Source: Ridgeia piscesae
Taxonomy: Eukaryota; Annelida; Polychaeta; Sabellida; Siboglinidae
Reading direction: 5' to 3'
NCBI GenBank assembly: GCA_025642075.2
Contig: JAODUO010000484.1
Coordinates: forward strand, 37,501-101,500
Length of the DNA: 64,000 nt
Part shown: in pieces, positions 1 to 13,305 of the stretch
How the letters are laid out: every line of letters starts with the position of its first letter
How positions within the stretch are numbered: position 1 is the stretch's first letter
The notes under the pieces: model-generated
Database searches by the model: none
Seen by the model: the letters and a program-made list of their open reading frames with translations, nothing else
What the model was told of the DNA's origin: nothing
Translations under genes and position numbers: made by a program

Positions 1-3000
1 AGTGGTGTCTGCGCTGATACATCCCGTACTATTTGTTTACATTCCGCGTAGCAAAGTCAAATCACACACCTCGATCTGGTTATGAACCTATTCTTCAGGC
101 ATGACTATGAAACTGCACAAAGCTGGCCTGATGACTATTTGTGTGTCACCGACTGTACATGATTCTGCCATATCCTACAACAGCTTGTCTCCCTTATTGT
201 TGCCTGTCCAATTGCACCAAGCCCCGTGAGAGAACACACTCGACGGTGTGTAAGTGTAAATAACGCCAGTGGGTGTGAAATGTCTACCCAGGTATTTTTG
301 GAATGTCGCCGGCACAACGAATAGAACTGTTGTCACAACCCACCTGAATATGCGAAAGTCACGCGTGGAATGTCGCGCGATCCGCGACGGTCTACGGCCA
401 CAAAAATGTCGTTGACAAAGAAACCGAAAACCTGGTGAAAGATCACATGTCGCTAATATTCCCGGCAGCAAGAATCACTCTTCACAAATCAACTAGAGCA
501 ACAACAATGGCCCCAATGATGCAATGTTACCAAGCTATTTATGAGAAGTCTAGAGAATTTACATTTACCCTTCGAATCTATGTTGCAGTGCACTGGAGAA
601 AATATAATATACATCGTGAGTTTTATTCCGCGCTAGAAGACTTAAATAGAAATACATGGAACTGCATAATCGGTACAGTTGTAGTGGCAAAATACGTTTA
701 ATTGGACACCGTCTCGATGTATCTCCTGCATTTAGCCACTCTGCAACTAAGCACGAACATGTTCGTACACAAGTGTCCTCCAGATAGGGGAGACTGGGGC
801 AGGTTGGCACGTGGTTCATTGTTGAAATCCACCGGGAAACAAACGCATCAAGTGAAGGCCAACATGCACAACCCGTTGTGAACAATAGACAGATCCAGCA
901 CATGGACTGTGCCTAGTAACAGACGTCGCCATTCAATACTCCGCCATTAGAACCCAAATGTCGACATGTCGCGTTTCTTTATGTATTGTTACGTGGCAGA
1001 CCTTATTGTAATGTGATACGTTTGATCTTGTCACAAATCGACATCAAACGGGAAAGCAAACATGGCGTGAAAAGGTGCGCTTGGCACGTTTTTTCTAGGG
1101 TTCTTGTAACAGAAAGCGTTTCCGACGTTTTTAGAAAACACGAATTTGCTCATAGTTTTACTGTCCCGTGTCGCGTGATTTGAAGACGTTCTCCGAGGAT
1201 GACACATTCCTGATGACACTTTCAAGTCGAAACATGGTATTGCTTTCCACGGCGCCCACAATAGCTGTGTTCACAGGCAATTTTTTTTACTCGCCCAGGG
1301 CAATGTTTTGTCGTCGTGTACACTCGCTCGCACGACGACCGCGAACAATGCCGTTCTCCAGTCTGATCGCTTCCGAAAGACATTACCGTCGGCGGTTGCA
1401 AGCGTGTTTCTTTGCACGATTGCTCGGTCTCTGCAGGTTTGATGATCGTATCTTGTTTGATACACATACCTGTCGACCTACTGATATGCCAGTGATAAAG
1501 TATTTTTCAACAAAATTAGTATATTCTCAAAGAAATAGTTGTACAAAAAGTGGGTAGTTGTAAAAGCATATGTTTATATCTACAAGATTCAGCATAGAGT
1601 TAATTATTATCTCTCTCGATATGTTACGTAATTATAACTTATTGTTTGTTGGACGTGTTGCTGCAGCGACTACGTCCTGTAACATATAAGACAGTCTTTG
1701 GGGTTTTTGTTTAGGCCTATATATTAGTCGTAGCTGGTCAAACATGACCTATGATGAACTTACTCTAAGCTTATGTAAAGGTTATTTGTAATTGAATATA
1801 TGGCGGTTGTCGAGCGTGTCAAACGATAAAAAAGTCATTGTGATTAGACCCAGGATGACATTCTAGCTGAGACGCCGACATTTCAAAAGAGTGCATTCCT
1901 CTGTGTGCTATCTTCAACGACATCCGCAGATGTTTGCAGCAGCGGCATCCAATGCGAACAGATTCTATCGTATAGTCGTTGGCCTGCGCGGGTGTCGTTA
2001 TGCACAGTTTCATAGCTTAGAACGTATATCGCTCTCATCGGGAACAGGAATGGCGGCCAAAAGGAATGGTTGTCTGTCATCGGTGGCTATATTTGGCAAT
2101 GGGTGACCGAAGAACTGACCCATATTTAGGAGTTATCATGCAATAATTGCATAGACAAACGTGGCTTTTTTTTATCTCAATGAAAACTATTTGGAAAGTC
2201 AATAAATATTCAACGGACTGATTCACCGATGTGTAATAATTTTTCAAGCTCGACGATTACTAAGGCACGCGTGTTGTGTTCGCTACTGCACAGCGGGCAG
2301 TGCTGGCGTCTATGGACACCACAGAGCGCATTCACACACAGCGCCTACTGCGGTGGTCGTTTTGTTTTTGCTACGCATACTGGAACACCAACAGACTACA
2401 GGGACTACTGGCCTATTTCACATAATTTGTATCTGCTGTTTACTGTGTTTTAACGGCACATCGAGTCCACCAAATGTGTGTATTTGACTTGAACAAATAA
2501 CAGACAATGCGACCGCGCGCAGTCCTACGTGAAAGGGGCGCACGGTGGATCGAAGGCGTAGTTTAAATCCGTTTACTGCTGCTGCTTCGACGCTCATTCC
2601 ACTTAGAATGACCGTAGAAGTAGCAGCAGCTAACAGAGGAAACTCACGCAGCTGCGCTAATCACATCTTGCCTTAACTAACACAAACATAGGGAACTAAA
2701 ACACGTTTCGCGTAATATTGCTAGGCGGCTGAATTCTTCACAGAGAAGGCGTGTAGACACCACTCTGTATGTAATGCTGCGGGATAATTAATTGAAGCAG
2801 TTATGATGTGTCGTGTAGTGAGAACTTATAACTCGTGTAGTTAGACCGTGGGTCTCGGCTCAGCCATGTGTGTCGTAGCGGGTCTCCAGCAAACAACATA
2901 AGGCCAAGTGCGATTTTTAAATCGGTTGAGCAGCAAACAGTCGGGCTAACTCACACCCATTTGTCCCACCCAGACGACCTCGTGTATTAACATACTCTTG

Positions 3001-3734
3001 CCTGCGGCGTTACTCAAAATACAATCGGAACCAGTACGGACATAAACCGCAGTGCCATAAACAGTAAGCTGTTTTCTTTTATAACTTATGATCTAGTCGA
3101 CCGGACAAGAATACAATACGAATTCGACTAAACATTTACGCTGTTGACGATGAAAGAAGCCAAAACATCAAATGATTGTGCGCGTGGCCGACCATGACAG
3201 AGACACCATTCACACTGAGGATACATTTTCGTAGTCACTGTCTTTTGTTCTCAGTGAACTGATCCAAACTGATCGACACTCATAAACCGCGGTCGCGATA
3301 TTGCCTTAGATTTGGGAGCTTGCCAACTAGACAACAATGTAATATGACACAATGACTGCTGTCTCAAGCAAAACATGTCAATATAATGTTACATCAGAAC
3401 TAATTCTCGTGTCACAACCGCCAAACTGCGAGTCTGTGTTAAAAGAAACAAACAGAACCAGTGATAGCAGCAGAGTCCGTCTGGACATAGGTGACGTGTT
3501 TTTATTTCATTGGTTCTCAAATAATACAGTTGGGTATGCAACTACGCATGCGTTAAATTGATAAGAAAAACTGCATTGGTTACAGTCGCACACAATTCAT
3601 GCGTGTGTGTCCAAGCCAACTTAGCGACATACGACAACTGCAGGACACAAGTCGTTACATCCACAGGTGATTAGTTCGTTGTCGAGTAAAAGGTGAGGTG
3701 AGAGCAGGGTGAGGTGGAGAGACCCACCCCGGCC
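1..3734. other. No recognisable gene; unique-looking intergenic or intronic DNA
   Basis: I read both strands and found only short open frames with no family resemblance, no run of splice-bounded exons and no obvious transposon protein. The longest frame (1168-1557, plus) has no motif I recognise and no coding context. A small imperfect hairpin at 2578-2630 is listed separately. Distal exons or regulatory DNA cannot be excluded from sequence alone. Confidence 0.6.
2578..2630. repeat. Short imperfect hairpin
   Basis: GCTGCTGC-TTC at 2578-2588 pairs with GAAGTAGCAGCAGC at 2617-2630 with a 3-nt bulge. An inner stem TCATTC (2594-2599) / GAATGA (2606-2611) closes on a 6-nt loop. The structure is visible directly. 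It is shorter than a typical animal pre-miRNA and has no supporting evidence of function. Confidence 0.45.
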
Positions 3735-3764
3735 TGGACGTGGACGTGGACGTGGACGTGGACG
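3735..3764. repeat. (TGGACG)5 hexanucleotide microsatellite
   Basis: Five head-to-tail TGGACG units. The long frames across it on both strands (Arg-Gly or Trp-Thr dipeptide runs) come only from the repeat. Confidence 0.9.
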
Positions 3765-4009
3765 GGGACAAGGTGCAGCTGCTCTGTTTGTGACTCATCA
3801 CGGCAGATCGCATCTGCAGAGTTCGTGCGATGTGCAGCGGACACATCGGATGATAGCATCAGGACCTGTGATCTACGGCAGCGCCGGGTCGTGTCACACA
3901 ATGGAACCGTCGCGGCACCGGCACTTTGCAGACAGTTTCTTACAAACACCGCTCCTTTCTCCAACTCAACGTGTTTTGAACGCATCACTGTTATCAACTC
4001 TAGGCCAAC

Positions 4010-4230
<221 letters not shown>

Positions 4231-4740
4231 TTTCTCATTGAATGCTTTCGCTCAGAATGTCTGTGTACGTCAGAGTATACTGATCAGAGAATCACTTTAG
4301 AGATATGATGACTTTACTCTAAGAGCTGAATGTAGAACTAACAAGTGGTTTCGATATATCAGATAATTTGTGAACTATCAGGGAAGATAGATAGATAACT
4401 AGAGGTATCACTGGTGTGTTATTACACAAGACACACGGGTTTACAAAGCCACTCTGAGGACACATCGCTGATATTGTGTCAGTCCAACATACATTTAATA
4501 GAGGATATAAGTCAGTAACAGGATATACGCTTATAGCCACCATTGTTGTAAATACCATATTTCCTGTGGGATTGATCTAGCTATGCAAGTCAGCAGTTAA
4601 CGGTGTAACTATTGCGACAGACCCGGAGTGTAGATGCACCACTTCCAGGCTGCAGGTCAGTGCTAGCTCCACCTCCTACAGCCAACCTTTACGACATACC
4701 GTGTCTAAGGCCGTCTCTTCCTGGTCAAGAGTCGTGCAGT
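4231..4740. other. No recognisable gene
   Basis: Between the (TA)n block and the 41-bp minisatellite I see no conserved protein, RNA gene or transposon signature on either strand. Confidence 0.55.
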
Positions 4741-5575
4741 GACTTGAGTTATCACGTCCTTCCATACATATCTGTCCTGATGACGTTGGTCATCACGTCC
4801 TTCCATACATGTCTGTACTGATGACGTTGGTCATCACGTCCTTCCATACATGTCTGTCCTGATGACGTTGGTCATCACTTCCTTCCATACATGTCTGTCC
4901 TGGTGACTTTGGTGATCACTTCCTTCCATACATGTCTGTCCTGGTGACTTTGGTGATCACTTCCTTCCATACATGTCTGTCCTGATGACATTGGTGATCA
5001 CGTCCTTCCATACATGTCTGCCCTGGTGATTTTGGTGATCACACCCTTCCATACATGTCTGTCCTGATGACGTTGGTGATCACGTCCTTCCATACATGTC
5101 TGTCCTGATGACGTTGGTGATCACACCCTTCCATACATGTCTGTCCTGATGACATTGGTGATCACGTCCTTCCATACATGTCTGCCCTGATGACGTTGGT
5201 GATCACATCTTTCCATACATGTCTGTTCTGGTGACGTTGGTGATCACACCCTTCCATACATATCTGTCCTGATGACGTTGGTGATCACGTCCTTCCATAC
5301 ATGTCTGTCCTGGTGACGTTGGTGATCACACCCTTCCATACATGTCTGTCCTGATGACGTAGGTGATCACACCCTTCCATACATGTCTGTCCTGATGACG
5401 TTGGTCATCACGTCCTTCCATACATGTCTGTCCTGATGACATTGGTGATCACGTCCTTCCATACATGTCTGTGCTGATGACATTGATGATCATGGCCTTT
5501 CATCCATCCATGTCCTGATGACATTGGTGATCACGACCTTCCCTTCGTTACTGTCCTGATGACGTTGGTGAAAGT
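4741..5575. repeat. 41-bp minisatellite, about 20 copies
   Basis: The core CTTCCATACATGTCTGTCCT recurs every 41 bp and is followed by a GATGACGTTGGTGATCAC-type half. Units alternate between CGTCC, CACCC and CTTCC variants, so subfamilies are interleaved. Copies near 5480-5575 decay, marking the array edge. Because 41 is not a multiple of three, the array does not encode a repeat protein. Confidence 0.95.
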
Positions 5576-5835
5576 TGGTGACCTTATACTGTACCTGTCT
5601 CTAAAAGTAAGTTTTCATATAATGCGATACCCAGTCATTGGATCTGCTTAGCTTAATTTAAGGTCTACTGCTCTGAAAAATATTAAACCACGTTGCAATT
5701 ATTGCGCGGAGAAGACACTAATATCCACCACAAGTAGCCATACACTCAATCATATAAGCTGAGTGAATTAGAGCAAGGCGAACTGGTCGAGTTTGTTTGT
5801 CTGCTCGAAACGATGGCAAGATGTCTCGATAGGTA
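5576..5835. other. No recognisable gene
   Basis: Short unique spacer between two minisatellites. Nothing recognised. Confidence 0.5.
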
Positions 5836-6163
5836 GTCGTGCTCTAGCCTTAGTACAACTCTAACTTTGTCGTGCTCTAACCGCACTGCAACTCTAACTT
5901 TGTCGTGCTCTAGCCTCAGTACAACTCTAACTTTGTCGTGCTCTAGCCTTAGTACAACTCTAACTTTGTCGTGCTCTAACCGCACTGCAACTCTAACTTT
6001 GTCGTGCTCTAGCCTCAGTACAACTCTAACTTTGTCGTGCTCTAACCACAGTACAACTCTAACTTTGTCGTGCTCTAGTCTCAGTGCAACTCTAACTTTG
6101 TCGTGCTCTAACCGCACTACAACTCTAACTTTATCGTGCTCTAACCACAGTACAATTCTAACT
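5836..6163. repeat. 33-bp minisatellite, about 10 copies, open on both strands
   Basis: The unit starts GTCGTGCTCTA and ends CAACTCTAACTTT. The middle alternates between GCCTCAGTA and ACCGCACTG types, giving an A-B higher-order pattern. The 33-bp length keeps an 11-residue repeat open: minus strand RLEHDKVRVVL/RVAV (5746-6117) and a Ser/Thr-rich frame on plus (5867-6217). There are no flanking exon signals, no homology I recognise, and both strands are open. I treat it as a repeat, not a protein gene, but the minus frame is the better candidate if one is ever shown to be expressed. Confidence 0.85.
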
Positions 6164-8481
6164 GTTTATCCATCGACGTTTTCTTCTATAACGTGTTTTT
6201 ATTCTCCATCCGGTTGATCCTCAACGTAGTTTTTCTTTGATATTCTGCTATTTATAATTATAACATTTTCGTTTGAAACGTATTGGTATCGAATATATTT
6301 CACATCCTTTGATGAACCACCGTTATGTGAAGTATTAGCATATCAGCGACATACGTATTTCTTTAGTGCACCAACAACATTGCTGTAGAGACGTCGTCGA
6401 ACGTCCTAGGACATAACCCTGATATGCACTAGTATATTTTTATATTAACACCTCATTAGATTGCGACACTTGGCGCGTTAGCCCACCACGTCCAAGGAGC
6501 CTTCAAGACAAATGGTTCGGAGGTGTTTTCGGAGAAATAACAGTAAACAATGAGACGTTGTCGTCAATAGGCCGCGCTGCCCCAAAGGCATAGGTGGGTC
6601 TGCTGTACTGGCATTACAATAAAACAGTGTTCTACTCAACACTCCTATGGCGACGTATAAGGATTTTCTGTGGTTAACCGATACACGGTTAGGTGGGAGT
6701 TTGCATAAGTAACTCCATTTTGCCGATATCACTATTCATCTAAACATAATGTTGGAATTTGTGTTATTGCAGAAATGGCGTAACATGGAAATTAAGTATG
6801 ACTATAGAATACCCACTTATACACAGTGAAGACTGAGTGATCTGCATTTTGTTATCGTGAAGCGTGCTTTGTCTTTGTCGTAAAACTAGTATATCAAAAC
6901 CATCATCACATTGCGTGTTTTCATTGTCAAAAATAAAGTATTGTGATTGCAGTGCGCCTTACACGAACATTAGTTTAACCAGCCACAGTATTGTAATACT
7001 AATACACTGTGAGCAGTGGACCAATTTTGTAATGCCCTGTAAAACGACTACGTAATAAACATGTATGTGCATTCCTTTCAACTGCATTCAACAGCCCGAT
7101 TAGCCGCGTGATTTAATTGTGTTATCTGGAAGCGAAAGACGGCGGCTATGCAAGGGCGACCCCTGCAGTTGAACTCTGACACTGGCGGGTTCTGAGAAAC
7201 TGGCTCGTTAACAGCGACATTATTCCGACCTAGCAGGAATACTGCAGCGGGTCTTTGTCCAATGTATTATGTGCCTCAGCTCGGATACGTTTATAACAAT
7301 TGTTGATAAAAATTGTGTAACGATCCACTGACATGCACTTGACATGTAATGTACAGCAATCAAATCCATCCTAAAATAATTGCATTAGTCGCCCTGGGAT
7401 AACTGCCGATTGCAAGCTGTTAACATGCAACTAGTATAAGCTAGCATATTAATATTAGTTTATACGTGAAGCTGCCTCCTGCCATGCAGGTATGCAACAC
7501 ATTGTAGTCAGGTTTACTAAGTACTAGTGCATTATCCAAATATGCTAAAATATCGAGTTACATATAATGTACAACGGCTACGAATGTTTGATATTAGTCG
7601 CCTGCAATGCAAGTTAGATCAATATGTTATATATAGATTTTCCGCCTTAAACCTATATGCAAAAAGCAGTCGTTCGAACAGTAAACTTACCGCTGAAATG
7701 ACGAAACGTCGATGCACATTTTATGCGGTGCATATTCTTCGATATATCTGTGCACGGTTTGCATTCTATTGTATGCGCGAAGAGCAAATATTTTCCCCGC
7801 CCGACACACAGAGCAAATTAACTTGAATGACGTCAGTGTGTCAACGCTGCACTTCCATGGAATCCAATGCGGTTGATCTCGACTTGTGTCGGAAATATTC
7901 AGGTGCAATTGTAGAGGTGACGTCCCGTGTCTTTCTGGCAGCGACGACGCAACAAAAACACAACAGCGGTGGTGCTCGGCGTAGACATAATCCATTTGTT
8001 TTCTCGTGTCTCGACGCCCCAGAGCATAGACGGGTTTCCCAGTTGGTCGCCCTCCTGTAGCCTGGGTTCTCGTACGGCTCGGGGCCAGACAAAAGAAACA
8101 CTAGTTCCGATTGGAACGTAACTCAGCAGAACTCTCGCCGGAAGTTGACCGCGACGAATTGGTGTATTCTAACTATGCAGAAGCCGCATCCGGGCCGCGA
8201 TTAATTGCAGCAGCATTGGGACTGATCGCTAAACTCGACGGACTCATGGGGGTGTGGGGGTTATTATGACGAGAGTCGTTATTTTCTAGTCTCAAAATTG
8301 AGAGGTGCTGTTGAGTTTGTTACACAGATAATTTTTGTCATAACAACATCCAAAGTGTTGGTGTTTGTATCAGACAGCGAAACAAAAGTACATCAACACA
8401 AACCTCTGTTTTAAACTAATGTTTACTGGGGACAGAAAACGACAGTCGACAGACAGTGTGTACCTGCTTGTGTTAGGTATT
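6164..8481. other. No recognisable gene
   Basis: Frames here are short and unlike any family I know. The plus frame 7527-7826 and its minus neighbours at 7687-8101 overlap each other and lack splice context. Nothing else stands out on either strand. Confidence 0.5.
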
Positions 8482-8514
8482 AAATATATATGTATAATTA
8501 TATATAATTATAAA

Positions 8515-8563
<49 letters not shown>
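8482..8563. repeat. (TA)n microsatellite in AT-rich lead-in
   Basis: Pure (AT)n from about 8519 to 8563, preceded by AT-rich sequence with short ATATA seeds. Confidence 0.95.
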
Positions 8564-8567
<4 letters not shown>

Positions 8568-8835
8568 TAGTATTTGTGTACAATATTTTACCCGTCAACA
8601 CATAAAAATAGTCCGCATTTATCACACCTATTTCAAGTTTTTTTATTTCTTATTGCATAGTCCATTTTATTTTTAATGGGTAAAATCTCAATTCCTATTT
8701 GGCATGTTAAATGTCACCAAATGTACTTTCTATTATATACATAGATTTCTTCGAAGTGAAAATATATAAACCAAGTGTGTCAATATTACTGCTGTGTTCC
8801 AATCAACCCAAAATTATTCTAGTTACCAATAGGGC

Positions 8836-8838
<3 letters not shown>

Positions 8839-8915
<77 letters not shown>

Positions 8916-8930
8916 ATCTATCTATTATAT
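8839..8930. repeat. (TA)n followed by (TCTA)3
   Basis: Dinucleotide repeat to about 8912 that changes to TCTA tetranucleotides at its right edge. This is a typical point-mutation transition inside a microsatellite. Confidence 0.95.
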
Positions 8931-11283
8931 ATTATCTGGCTATGCACTGCCGCGGTTGTATTATGAGAGGTTGGACTAATGATGAACCGATTCCGCTTTG
9001 TGTGAGTCAGTTATACTACTCGAACAGTCCCTGTGGCACAGTCAGCATCAAGTAAAATAGTCTATACATTTACATTTTTGTGTAGACTGTGTGTGTGGGT
9101 CACACAATGTCAATGTTCAATTTAGTGCTTGGGTTTGTGACACAATGGACGAATACAGACAAAGCGAATATGGTATGGAATAGCCGAAAATACACGCTAC
9201 CCGATAGTATGGTAGCGTGACACATCAACGGCACACAGAAGGTGGCCATTGTCGCGTTTGACGCACGTACGACACACGAGGACATTCTTCAGGTAAACAA
9301 CTGGTTATGTCGAGGTTACCGATATCTTGCCAGAGCGTGAGTTCGAGAAATCGACACCACCCGGTGAGGACACAACCGGTTGTATAAGTCTCACCTCAGT
9401 GAGCCGTACATGTATGTATACACACCAGTCAGCACAGTAATCAATCTTACATCAGCACAGTGGTTATGACTGCAGTACTCGTCAAATTAGGCAAACAGCT
9501 TTGGGTTTTGTTCACAAACTATTCCACCATCGTCTGCCATGAATACTGTTGAGAGACCGAGGGAATGGGTTGGCTCGACACGCCTTGTGTGGCGGTTGTT
9601 GTGCCATCTGTCGCTACACTGTTGTTATCGGTCACAAGTGAGGACACCGTCAAGCCAAATGAATAAACACACGTTCGTTACGAGCGACACTCACCTATCT
9701 ACGGGCAAACGCTCCACTCCAGCTGTAGCTGACGACTCGTCTCACTATTCCGTCTCAACCACAACGAGTTGAACCAACATAAGACACATGTGACAATGAC
9801 AGACTGATGTAGTTGCTGCTTTGCATGACCATTTTAGCTCAGAGAATGACTCAAATATGGCGGCGCCTAGCGAATCACGTCAGCGACTGGTATTGTGAAC
9901 GATCGTCACGCATGGCTACACTTCCGTAGGCGGTGGAGTCGTGCTGACCCATTCGCCACGGGTCAGTTGCGATGACGTAGAGGCATGCCACACTGATGTG
10001 TAATAGTGTCTCCTTTCCAAGTTTCATAACAAACAATTACTCTCAGGCGCTTTCTATATTTAAGCGCACATTCTAGATAAGGAGTGCTTATTATTGAGTT
10101 AGCATACTTGAGCTCAGTGGAGCTGTTAAGAAATACTTTAACAATAGGTTCTGCAGCTGAAGTCTACAACGTGGCTCTAACTTCTTTATACTGTTTTGAA
10201 ACTCTTATATTTGCATTACAAAATATCTAAGCTATTGAAACATTAATGTAATAGCTTTGGTGGTCACGAATAAAGCAAACATATTAAGATAATTCTATGA
10301 GGTCACTGGTGACACTGCAGTAATATTGAAATTGCACTGCAGATAGGTAGCAGCGAACAAAACAATGCAACCAAATGCATCATTTTATTCAGTATTCTAT
10401 TATAGATTCACCAATATGTTACTCATTATATCGTTGTCTTCAAAGTATCGGACATCTAAATATAATTTTATGTCCGTACGTTGACGACATAAAACAGCGG
10501 CTGAGACACAGCATGTCGCTGACAAACACCAAGGCACTGTAGAGGTGACACTTAGTATTAGGTTAACACGTTGGAAATATACTGATGCACTAATCCAAAC
10601 GATCGATGGTACATGTAGTTCGTACACAGAATTACCGTGCAGTGTGAAGATTTATATTTAACCATACAATGGTCATGTTCCACATAAATGCCGCAATCAC
10701 TTAAGCATATGACTGTGCTTTGAGTGACACATATCCAGGCTTGCCTCTGTGTAGGTCGCAATGACCGTCATTTAGTCTAATAATATGCTAGACCAGTTAC
10801 GCTTCCTTGACCTATTGGTTTGTCTGCGTCGCAAGGCGGAAGTCCGGTTAACTGACTATAGACGTCAAAAGCCATGACCGGATGTGACAATCATGCCGTG
10901 ATGTCATCACTAGTCTCGTCTGATTTTTTACATCCATTGCTGCGGAGCTTCGTTGTGAGATGAACTCGATGATAAGTACGTTGACTGCTGTGAGCAGATT
11001 GTACCGACAGGTTAGCAGTCGCTGAAAGCTTATAACACATTTATATAAGGAAGGTGCTTATTAGTATAAAAGGAAATACACTTAAATATCATTTATGAAA
11101 GGAAATAAATTTAAATGTCATGTATAATTGAGATTAATGTAGTCTTAAACCTAGTTGTAGTTGCAATCGTTGTGGTAGTCGCTGTTTAGTTATAGTGGTA
11201 TTCATTGTGATAGTAAATCAGTCGTTGTGCTGTGTAAATACTACTAGTAATCGTAGTGGTAATAGTTGTTGTAGACATTGTGG
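8931..11283. other. No recognisable gene
   Basis: Unique-looking DNA with only short frames. I found no protein family, tRNA-like cloverleaf or transposon terminus that I could defend on either strand. Confidence 0.5.
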
Positions 11284-11454
11284 AAGTAGTAGTAGTGGTG
11301 GTGGTGGTGGTGGTGGTGGTGGTGGTGGTGGTGGTAGTGGTAGTGGTGGTGGTAGTGGTAGTGGTAGTGGTAGTGGTAGTGGTAGTGGTAGTGGTAGTGG
11401 TAGTGGTAGTGGTAGTGGTAGTGGTAGGTGGTGGTGGTGGTGGTGGTGGTGGTG

Positions 11455-11505
<51 letters not shown>

Positions 11506-11518
11506 CATACATAAACTT
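11284..11518. repeat. (GGT)n / (GGTAGT)n / (GGT)n block joined to (TA)n
   Basis: About 11296-11335 is (GGT)n, then (GGTAGT)n to about 11427, then (GGT)n to about 11453, then (TA)n with CATA ends to about 11512. The G-rich strand is plus and has many closely spaced GG pairs. Poly-Val, poly-Gly-Ser, poly-His and poly-Thr frames are repeat artefacts. Confidence 0.95.
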
Positions 11519-12631
11519 ATATAAGATCTTCTTATGCCACCAGTTCAATTATGTTGTTGATGTTTGTCTTTTGTGATAGATATAATTATCTTAGCTTAAG
11601 ATAATGACAAAATTTAAGGTGTTTTGATATTTAAATGTAGCGTTCATATTTACTACGATTCCATTTTGTATCTACTACCAACGGCATTTCAAAGAAGACC
11701 AATGCAGCCACTGCACCGCAAACCTCGTAGAACAGGAAGGTACTGCGTGTCGACAGCGCAGTCTATACGATGTTCAGAAAACAGTGTTACACACTGTTGA
11801 ATGTTGAACTAAATACAATTCACGAAATTATACAGTTTTGAAATAAATTATGCACTAACAGACAACGATGTATGGAGATTAACGACAATATGATATCTAA
11901 AATAAGAACCTGGCTCTCAGTCGCTGAACGCGCATAAAGGTTCCAAACTAAAATAAATACGCTCATTATTGGCACAATTTCCTTCGTCTTTCAGTTATCG
12001 TTAAAATACCGATTTATAACGCGCATATGCCACGCCAAAACGACTAGGACTCCACATTTTATAGGCGGTTGATGAATTCTTATGTTTATGCATCAGTAGC
12101 ATGTTTTGCGTGGCGAAGTGTTACGCCTAATATTTGCGACGCAAGTCATCATGACATTTCAGCCGGGCATTATACTGATCTCTTAGAGTTAGATGCAACC
12201 TATTTATCAGATTTCTAAACAAGAAGTATCAATGAATCTCGATTGCAATTTTCAAGCCATTGACTTGCGGCATTGTCGATGCGCCGATGTGCGAAGCCAG
12301 GACTGGCAGCAGGGAAATGCGACTGATCATTGATGTCTGCACAAAACAAACAATGCCTTGCTCCACATTTACTCTTTAATTGACCTTAATCAAACAAACT
12401 CTTTATGGGTTTTAACACGATGGGACGTCTCGGAAACCAAGCGCCAGATCATGTATCAGATCAGCTTGAAACACAATTGATGCCATGATGTCTGCCCGAG
12501 CGCAAAGCAATCAACAACTACACAATCAGGGATCGAGGGTAATTTTAAAATTGGTAGTAGATCCACGTAAAGTAACGCAAAATTTAGAAGTAAAAAGTAA
12601 GAAAGTAAACAAAAAAGTACTTCGTTACAAG
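11519..12631. other. No recognisable gene
   Basis: No supported feature on either strand between the G-rich microsatellite and the LINE remnant. Confidence 0.5.
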
Positions 12632-13305
12632 CGCTATCCTCTGCCAGATGGTACCCTTCCAGTAGTCGTTTAGTTCATCTCGCCGGCCTTCCTCAGGGTC
12701 CTTTCCTTTCGTAGGGTTTCCATGTGGTGATACGCAGTGTCCATTGGTTATCTTGTATTCTGCTGACTTGCCCAGGTTCACTTCCGTCTTATGACTTGTT
12801 CAATCACGTCTGTGACCTTTGTCTTTTCTCTTACTCAGATGTTTGTTTTTCTGTCCCGATAAGTGATGTCTAATGTACTCCTTTCCATCTTTGTTTGTGC
12901 AGCTTGTTCTTTGCTTAGCTGGTGAGTGCCCATGTGCGAATGCTGTCCATCCAGCCGTGATTCATCTTTGAATCTCCTTGTCTTTCCTTTGTCTCTGGTG
13001 TGTATCTCTGTTTCAAGGTTCGGGTCTGAGTGTTGTTGACATATATTGGTGTGTTGTTTTCCATCATCACCTTTGTCTTCAACCATGATTTTCGCTTTCA
13101 TCTAATTACTCTACCATTTGTTGTAGTTCATGTTATGTATTAGCGCATATGAGTATGTCGTTGGCGAAGCGAAGATGGTTAAGATAGTCGCCACCTATCT
13201 TCAAGCCTCTGGTTTCCCAATCAGTCGTCGGAATATGCTTTCGCGTGTTGCCTTTATCAGCCTGGGCGATATGGAACAGAGTACCACAATCCACACAGAC
13301 CAGGG
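12632..13305 (-). mobile_element. RTE-type LINE remnant, 3' half (sense on minus)
   Basis: Reading on minus from 13305 down, the sequence resembles an RTE-type reverse transcriptase from just after the RQGD block. A GDTISPRL-like stretch is followed by TDWETRGLKIGGDYLNHLRF, then the catalytic box as FANDI instead of FADD. Further on come the C-terminal ERSTLDITYRDRKTNI and RRDELNDYWKGTIWQRIA stretches. The same C-terminal region is present at 63140-63445 in the plus-strand copy, where RGRPVRCWRDELDDYWK matches it closely, so both belong to one family. The copy is frameshifted and dead, and homology stops at about 12632. The FANDI variant replaces the first catalytic Asp of the palm motif. Family membership is clear from the shared sequence; the exact RTE subclade is inference. 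Confidence 0.85.

Noticed and set aside
1168..1557. 129-residue plus-strand ORF as a gene
   Set aside because: No recognisable family, overlapping minus frames of similar length, no splice or promoter context.
2578..2630. microRNA precursor
   Set aside because: The stem is short with an internal loop and bulge; no conservation or expression evidence available.
8105..8270. Open stretch with alanine/leucine-rich end (...AAASGPRLIAAALGLIAKL-like) as a small gene
   Set aside because: No start codon in a convincing place and no family I recognise; could be chance.
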